From: Bacteroides reticulotermitis JCM 10512 | GTDB taxonomy: Bacteria; Bacteroidota; Bacteroidia; Bacteroidales; Bacteroidaceae | Assembly: GCF_000517545.1 (NCBI RefSeq) | Contig: NZ_BAIV01000012.1 | Span: 1 to 64,000 of the forward strand | Reading direction: 5' to 3' | Length of the DNA stretch: 64,000 bases | In this document: positions 58,643 through 64,000 of the stretch, piece after piece | Numbering within the stretch: the stretch's first letter is position 1 | Layout: every line of letters starts with the position of its first letter | Made by a program: the position numbers and the translations under genes | Notes under the pieces: generated by a model | What the model was told of the DNA's origin: nothing | Seen by the model: only the letters and a program-made list of their open reading frames with translations | Databases searched by the model: none

Positions 58643-61600
58643 CTATCTCATTTCATAATCAAAGCTCTGTATTTCCACTGGTCCTAGCAACCCGGAAGAC
58701 TGTAATGAGGAGTCCGCTTTCCAAGGATTGACATTTGTCCAGGTAGGGCGTTGATTTTCCGGAAGAAGTTGGTCACCAATAAGACGATTCTGCCAGTTGT
58801 TGACGACAGTTACTTCTAGCTTATTTTCTCCTTTTTTTAGATAATCTGTAACATTCAAGCGATAAGGTTCAGTCCAGACACCGCCTACATACGCCTCATT
58901 CAAAGTCACTTTTGCCATAACCATTACTTTACCTAAATCAAGATATAATTCCTTTTGAGGAAGTTCCGACAGTGTAAACGAAGTCGTGTAGACAGCCTGA
59001 CCTGAGAAATATTTAATAGCATTATTCTCTGAATTCATCCAATCTATTAATTGCGGCAATACGACCGGTTTCTCGGGGCCCTTTTCCCGGCTTCAAATGT
59101 AACTTCCCAGAGAGTTTCCACTTTGCAAACGGTTTCTTTTGCTGGATAATTACTCTTTATTTTCATCGTTTTACCGTCTTTACGGAAAATGATAAAAACA
59201 CTTTCATTTCCTTCCAGTTCAAGAGGCAAAGATATACCATTTCCCGTACATTCAAATTTTGGTAAACAGCGGATATCAGCCGTTACAGGATTCCATATTT
59301 CTGGATATAAATCACTCGATACACGGAATTCTCCATCAAAAGATATTTTTTTATCGCCTTGGTTAGATAGGAAATAGACTTCTCCGTCAGACACTGTACG
59401 ATGGATAAATAAGATCGGTTCATCTGCCTGACATACAAAATCCTGATGTATATTCAGTTTATCCAAGACTTCTTGTAAGTCCACGCCACGATGAAAAACG
59501 CTTCCCGCACCATAAGTATCTGCCTCAAACAATTCACGTCCCATACGTTGCACCTGCTTGTCAATATCGGGATATCCAGCCAAGCTCGGAGAATAAACTG
59601 GGGACTCTCCATAAACGGCTAATCCGGCATGAACTAATTCACAGATTTTCTTCAACACTTCAGGTCGCATGGATTTTTGATTGGGTAATACCAGCAAACG
59701 ATATTTCATACCATCGGGCAAAGTCAAATATCCATCCTTTACCATAGCTCTTGTCAACAGAACTTCAGCATTTATATAGTCAAAAGAGTAACCTTTGGAT
59801 AATTCGGGTTCTGCTAAGCCTGTCATTTTAGGAGCATCTTCACCTATGAAATAAGCAACATCTGCAACATAACTGCCTTGTTGTAATAAGTAGTTTGTTC
59901 TCCGCATATAATCCGTAAATATATCCATCTGACTGAACCATGTGTTTTTTCGTTGGAAATCATTCCCGAACCAGGCACTCATACCAGGATTACGATCTTC
60001 ATATGGTTGATGAATGTAGAGATGAAGTAAGGTAGCATTGATTCCTTCGGTAAAGAAGCGGTCCATTCGTGCTTTCATATCAGCCGGATAGTGCGTAAAG
60101 TTCGGACCTCCACTTGTACATGATTCTGCCCAGATACGCTTCTTACCATAAATATGTCCGCAAGATGCTGCACAACGGTTCTCAATCAAGCCCAAATCAC
60201 CAAAGCTCCAAAATTCGCCGCTAACTTCATCTGATTGTCCTCCATATTGTAAAAACTCTCCAGGAAATCCCCAATGACCATAATTTTCCAACCAAGTGGT
60301 TAGTCCATGTTGATGACAGATATCTCTCAAACCGCCTACATAATCATACGCAACAGCATCCGCGACTAAACGGCGCAAATCCCAGAGAAAACGTGAAGAT
60401 ACATCTTCGTTATCAACCACTCTCCCATGCAGAGTCGGCAAATAAGGCAAAGGATCATATCCATATACTTTTTTAAAACGTTCCAACATATCATCTGTCC
60501 AGTTTTGACTACCCGTCTCATAGCTATCCTGCACAGCTATTTTCAAACTCTTGCGATCTGCTTCCGGGATACGACGTAAAATTTCTCCCAGATAAGCGTC
60601 AAAGTGAGTAGCAACATGTTGCTTGCTCATCTTGTCTACCTCAAGTCCGGTAGCCTCTGGAGTAGCAGGAGTATTTGTCACTCCTGTTGTTTTCATTTCC
60701 AAGCAAGATATAGTCCAATCACCTTCTGGGACATTCCATGTCAAAGTCCCATCGGCAGAAAGAGAGCCAGTAAGGTCTAATACTTGATCCTGCGATATGA
60801 CAAAGCCTTCCAAGTCGTTGTACCAATTCTGGTTAGGCCACATATAAGAATCCCATTTAGGATCAGGACGCTGATACATTTTCGCTAAGGACTGTTCTGG
60901 ATAACGCTCTATCATCCTTGCAGAAGAGAGAGATACTATCGCTTCCGTATCTCCATACGAGTTAAATGGTTTATCCAGTAGCAAACGGTAGTCACCCGAT
61001 CTCGTTACCGGAAGCGATAATACAACTGGAGCATTCGGGTCAAATCCGACTGATTGCATTCGATTGGTACGATCTATCTCAAACTTTCGAATTGTTTCAT
61101 ATGCATCGCCCACTTTCGCTTGTAATTCCGCTTTCGTCCATACATAATTGTATGTCGTAAAAGTAAAGCTACGGATAGGTTGCGTCTTATCGACATGCAT
61201 ATCAAGGACTACCGGTTCATATCCTTTCTGTTGTACTTTCCACTCCTTTTCGTACACATCTGCTTGTGCCGGATAAGCGATGACACGAACTAATTGCATC
61301 GTATCCGAATAACCGGGAACTGCGTATGATAGGGATTGTGGACCTTTCACCGGCATATCGGTAGATGCTAGGTAGCGCATACTTTGTTCAGGCTTCACCC
61401 ACGGTCCTCCAGACTGACTCCACCCCGGACTATTAAACATACCTATTTCTATATCTAGTTCGGTCGCTGTTTTTAGTGCTGCATGCACAGCTTCCCACCA
61501 TTCAGACGTAAATATTTTCGTATCTCCATAAGAATTTCCTCCTATATCAATATTACCAATATACGCTCGAGTGATTCCGGCTTTTTTCATGGCATATAAG

Positions 61601-61788
61601 TCTTTAACAACTCCCTCCTTGGATATATTATCCGAAAGCCAATACCAATAGCATCCTATTCGAATGCTATCAGGGACATTCTTGAATCCTTGTTCAAGAG
61701 ATGCTACCGAAGGTGCATGAGGGACATTTGAACATCCTGATAAAATAAAAATCAAGATACCAGCAAATACTATCAGATTCTGTCTCAT
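58643..61788 (-). CDS. GH106-family alpha-L-rhamnosidase, lipoprotein, one frameshift
   Basis: An exo-acting enzyme of about 1048 residues that removes alpha-L-rhamnose. The lipoprotein signal ends IFILSGC. The GH106 pattern is clear: IGCYWYWLSDNISKEGVVKDLYAMKKAGITRAYIGNI, GMFNSPGWSQSGGPWV, VQDSYETGSQNWTDDM with a likely catalytic Glu, WAESCTSGGPNFTHYPADMKARMDRFFTEG and LLHLYIHQPYEDRNPGMSAWFGNDF. The C-terminus is a GH2-like sugar-binding domain (YLDLGKVMVMAKVTLNEAYVGGVWTEPY). One base is missing near 59083 (an A-run); repair gives FEAGKKGPEKPVVLPQLIDW. It is the first gene after its promoter and leads into SusD-B 94 bp on. Confidence 0.92.
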
Positions 61789-61898
61789 ATTTATCTCTTA
61801 TTATTCTTTTTATCTAAAATAGCATAATCATACTAAGAACGGTTCAGACCTTGAATACCACTAAGTAAAAATCTAAAATAGCTCACTTAATTATTGCT

Positions 61899-61906
61899 CA
61901 AAAGTA
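61899..61906 (-). promoter_or_regulatory. -7 box TACTTTTG for the GH106-SusD operon
   Basis: A perfect -7 box on the - strand, 111 bp before the GH106 start. No clear -33 element. Confidence 0.5.
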
Positions 61907-62102
61907 CATCTATATGCTATTCTCAGAATTTGTCTCTAGTGACTTATTAGACTATTTTATCTTGTAATAGTACACTATTGCATTAAATTTCATTGCCGGG
62001 AGCTGATATAAACATGATATTTTACTTCGAAATCGGTAATATGCAGGTTCTTCGTCAATTTATGTGCAAGCCTGCTTCCTTAAAGAGATGATTCCGTAGG
62101 AT

Positions 62103-62256
62103 TGATTACTCGTTTTAAGTAAGCTGAGTACTCGTTCAGAGCAACCTGAGTAGTTAAGTGAGGTAAACCAACAGAAAGTTAAGGTAACTTAAGTACCTGA
62201 GCTGAGTTACCGAAATACTTGATTCAGGTTACTTGAGTTCCAAGCTATTAATACTT
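62103..62256. repeat. Degenerate array with 22-bp period (GTTACTT / TGAGTACT type)
   Basis: TGATTACTCGTT at 62103, TGAGTACTCGTT at 62125 and TGAGTAGTT at 62147 are 22 bp apart. GGTAACTT (62183), AGTTACCG (62205) and GGTTACTT (62227) continue the same 22-bp step. Several units are near-palindromic around CTTAAG or CTTGAG. Confidence 0.65.
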
Positions 62257-62312
62257 GAAAAAGTAACTGTATTAGGGATCACTTGCAAAAGTATAGGAAT
62301 CTCTCTTTTTCC

Positions 62313-62500
62313 CTGAGTACTGTTTAAGTTTTGACTCTTTTGGCAAACTGTACAATATCCGTGTGGCCATTCTGTGTTCCTAATTTCATCATCGGGGCAT
62401 GACAGAAGCTCTTTGCACAATGATACAACACTCTTATGACTTAGTCACTTTTTTGCATATCATTCAGAATATCAACTAATTGCAATGCGCCTTCTTTTTT
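62313..62500 (-). repeat. Arm Y2 of the composite element
   Basis: The reverse complement matches 23050-23240 along its length. It encodes, without gaps relative to Y1, the peptide-like stretch CKELLSCPDDEIRNTEWPHG followed by YCTVCQKSQNLNSTQ. An upstream in-frame stop means no convincing gene. Confidence 0.8.
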
Positions 62501-62655
62501 TTTCGATCATTTTATTCTGAAGAACGATAGCTATTGCTTTCTTCCCCTCAAAACAGAACTTCCAATTCACCAAACAAGCCTTTTTAATAACCGCATCGTA
62601 TGCAACGATTAGCGGATGTAAGCAGTCTTTTTCTATGTTTATTCTCTTTTATTTC

Positions 62656-62745
62656 CTGTCGCACCTATGTGCGACGGCTGTTCCACATTATGTGGGACAC
62701 GTGTTTCACAATATGTGAGTCAGCTGTTCCACAGTTGTGGAACAG
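62656..62745. repeat. Array of four 22-23-bp palindromic units (CAC/GTG hairpins)
   Basis: Units start at 62656, 62678, 62701 and 62724. Their stems are TCGCAC/GTGCGA, TTCCAC/GTGGGA, TTCAC/GTGAG and TTCCACA/TGTGGAA. The last reads CTGTTCCACA and returns TGTGGAACAG, an almost perfect 22-bp palindrome. All four could fold as separate short hairpins. Confidence 0.88.
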
Positions 62746-62811
62746 GAAATAGAATGGGCAAAAATGCTTTTTACCAGTTGTTTACTACTAGCTAGCGGGA
62801 GATTTTTGCTA

Positions 62812-63015
62812 AGTACACAGTCTTCAGAAATCGGTATTATCTATTGAGTTGATCAGGCTGAAAAAAAGCAGACGCAATATATCAAACTATCAATCAGTCG
62901 TTTACGGCAAAAAGTGATTATGACATAAGAGTGTTGTATCATTGTGTAACTCGCTTAAATTGCGTATTTTGCCGGTTAATTAGTTTGTAGATGCAGGCTA
63001 TATTCCTAGATTTCA
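62812..63015 (+). repeat. Arm X2 of the composite element
   Basis: Aligns with the reverse complement of 22480-22700. The core AAAAAGTGATTATGACA...GTATCATTGTG is shared with arms Y1 and Y2, so X2 and Y2 face each other as diverged inverted repeats. Confidence 0.8.
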
Positions 63016-63370
63016 GTTAAGGGGAATGATGAATATTCTCTTATTATTGTATAGATTAATAAGATTCAGGCGTAATCCCCATACTTTTGAAAGTGATCCT
63101 TGGATACCCCACTATCAAGAAAGTATGAGCATTGTATTAACCTGAGAAACATCAGCTTACACCAAGAGATGATTTGATCAGATCTCCGATTACATTTAAT
63201 CACCCGTAAGCGCAGATTCACAAAGTTTTACGTACAATCCACCTAAAATTACCTGTGACCGAATAATAAAGCATGTTATGATGAAAAAACTTTCGTTTTA
63301 TACAGATCGATCAGTATATAGGTTCAGTTCATCCCCTTAATTTTACATTAATCCGGTACAGGATAGATAT

Positions 63371-63409
63371 AAAAAGAAAGGGCCGTCCCCAAAAGAGGAC
63401 AGCTCCTTT
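63371..63409 (-). terminator. Terminator downstream of the GH78 gene
   Basis: AAAGGGCCGTCC pairs with GGACAGCTCCTTT. On the - strand it is followed by CTTTTTATA. It begins 21 bp past the GH78 stop codon. Confidence 0.85.
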
Positions 63410-63429
63410 AAACCACATAATTATGACAA

Positions 63430-64000
63430 CTAATCCAAGCCAAACACAAAATTATAATTTCCGTCCTCTACCAGAACTGTTTTCTGCTTAACACTAACTT
63501 TCTTCTTACCCATCTTGCATGAAACAGCATTATCCGGAATACAAACCGTAGCAGTTGTTCCGACAGGAACTACCAGTTGCAAATTCAACTGATTATCTTT
63601 CAATTCCCAATTAACAGCAATAGTACCATACGGTGATTCTTTCGTAACTTTTGCCCAAGTCACTCCATTCGGAATTTGAGGATCAACATAAAAATGATGA
63701 TACCCCGGTTCAGCCTCATCGAGACGTATTCCTCCTACAGCCTGATAAAACCAGATACCAATACCATTGTAACAGTTGTGCACGCGGCTACGTTCTCCAT
63801 TCCAGTATTCCCAAGTCGCTGTTGCACCGTTATCAATCATATATAAATAGCCCGGATAATCACGCTTCTTCATCATCCGATAGAAGAAGTCCACTTGTTT
63901 GTTCTGAACAGCCCATTCTGTTAGGATGGGTACACCTACCAAGCCGACTGCAATATGCCCTTTATGTTTTTCTTCAGTAATGGATATCATATTCTCCTTC
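63430..64000 (-). CDS. GH78-type alpha-L-rhamnosidase, C-terminal fragment cut by the window edge
   Basis: The last 190 residues of a larger enzyme; the frame is open to base 64000. The visible part covers the end of the (alpha/alpha)6 catalytic barrel and the C-terminal beta domain: GHIAVGLVGVPILTEW, GYLYMIDNGATATWEYWNG, SRVHNCYNGIGIWFYQAVGGIRLDEAEPGYHHFYVDP and SPYGTIAVNWELKDNQLNLQLVVPVGTTATVCIP. That order is typical of Bacteroides GH78 rhamnosidases, which are usually above 800 residues. The His in the barrel-end segment is conserved in the family. With GH106 it implies terminal rhamnose on the target glycan. It ends 1.6 kb upstream of the GH106 operon and has its own terminator. Confidence 0.88.
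   Translation of the reverse strand, partial: KENMISITEEKHKGHIAVGLVGVPILTEWAVQNKQVDFFYRMMKKRDYPGYLYMIDNGATATWEYWNGERSRVHNCYNGIGIWFYQAVGGIRLDEAEPGYHHFYVDPQIPNGVTWAKVTKESPYGTIAVNWELKDNQLNLQLVVPVGTTATVCIPDNAVSCKMGKKKVSVKQKTVLVEDGNYNFVFGLD

Larger units (their letters stand above)
61789..63376. other. Gene-free island 2 (about 1.6 kb) carrying the inverted composite element
   Basis: No credible gene. It contains the GH106 promoter, a degenerate 22-bp array, arm Y2, a clean 22-bp palindrome array and arm X2. From 63016 to 63370 I see only AT-rich sequence without clear structure. Confidence 0.75.

Noticed and set aside
62656..62745. CRISPR array
   Set aside because: The palindromic units adjoin each other with no unique spacers, units are only 22-23 bp and vary, and no cas gene is present. 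The Cas4-like nuclease fold at 26 kb belongs to a Dna2-type helicase.

Overview
The window is bacterial DNA from the Bacteroidales, almost certainly a gut-type Bacteroides. The evidence is the SusC/SusD gene pairs, a hybrid two-component regulator, a MurF-alanine racemase fusion, a GSCFA-family gene, and promoters with the Bacteroides -7 box (TAnnTTTG, seen repeatedly as TACTTTTG). It holds two polysaccharide utilisation loci (PULs) separated by about 13 kb of housekeeping genes. I saw no rRNA or tRNA gene, no insertion sequence with a transposase, and no CRISPR array.

Region 1 (1-22.3 kb) is a pectin PUL. On the + strand lie the 3' part of a SusC transporter, a SusD lipoprotein and a DUF4957/DUF5123-type beta-helix lipoprotein. 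On the - strand lie a hybrid two-component regulator, a fused CE12-CE8 esterase, a PL1 pectate lyase, a second CE8 pectin methylesterase and a GH105 unsaturated-uronide hydrolase. A divergent + strand group carries a stand-alone galactitol-type EIIC permease, a KduI isomerase with a signal peptide, and an ExuT-like MFS transporter. Together they would de-esterify and cleave homogalacturonan, release unsaturated galacturonate in the periplasm, isomerise it and import it.

Region 2 (23.5-36.9 kb) is core: a Dna2-like nuclease-helicase with tatC and tatA; GSCFA with murF-alr; and the run dxs-trkA-trkH.

Region 3 (36.9-64 kb, all - strand) is a second PUL rich in exo-glycosidases. It has a GH78 end fragment, a GH106, SusD, two small lipoproteins (DUF5004- and DUF4961-like), SusC, SusD, SusC and a beta-propeller-like lipoprotein. 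A separate operon follows with two GH92, a GH130, a GH43 and an SGNH hydrolase. The enzyme set points to a glycan with rhamnose and mannose residues.

Two things stand out. First, at least 18 single-base losses break 11 clear genes, including dxs, and those I could place exactly fall in short runs of identical bases. This looks like sequence error, so I annotate the genes as whole loci and mark the breaks. One SusC additionally has an in-frame TAA. Second, the long gene-free islands at 22.3-23.7 kb and 61.8-63.4 kb are diverged, inverted copies of one composite element. Each has two partly homologous arms pointing away from a centre made of tandem 22-bp palindromic units. Related 21-23-bp arrays with different unit sequences occur at 5.4, 5.7 and 62.1 kb. 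I do not recognise this element family.
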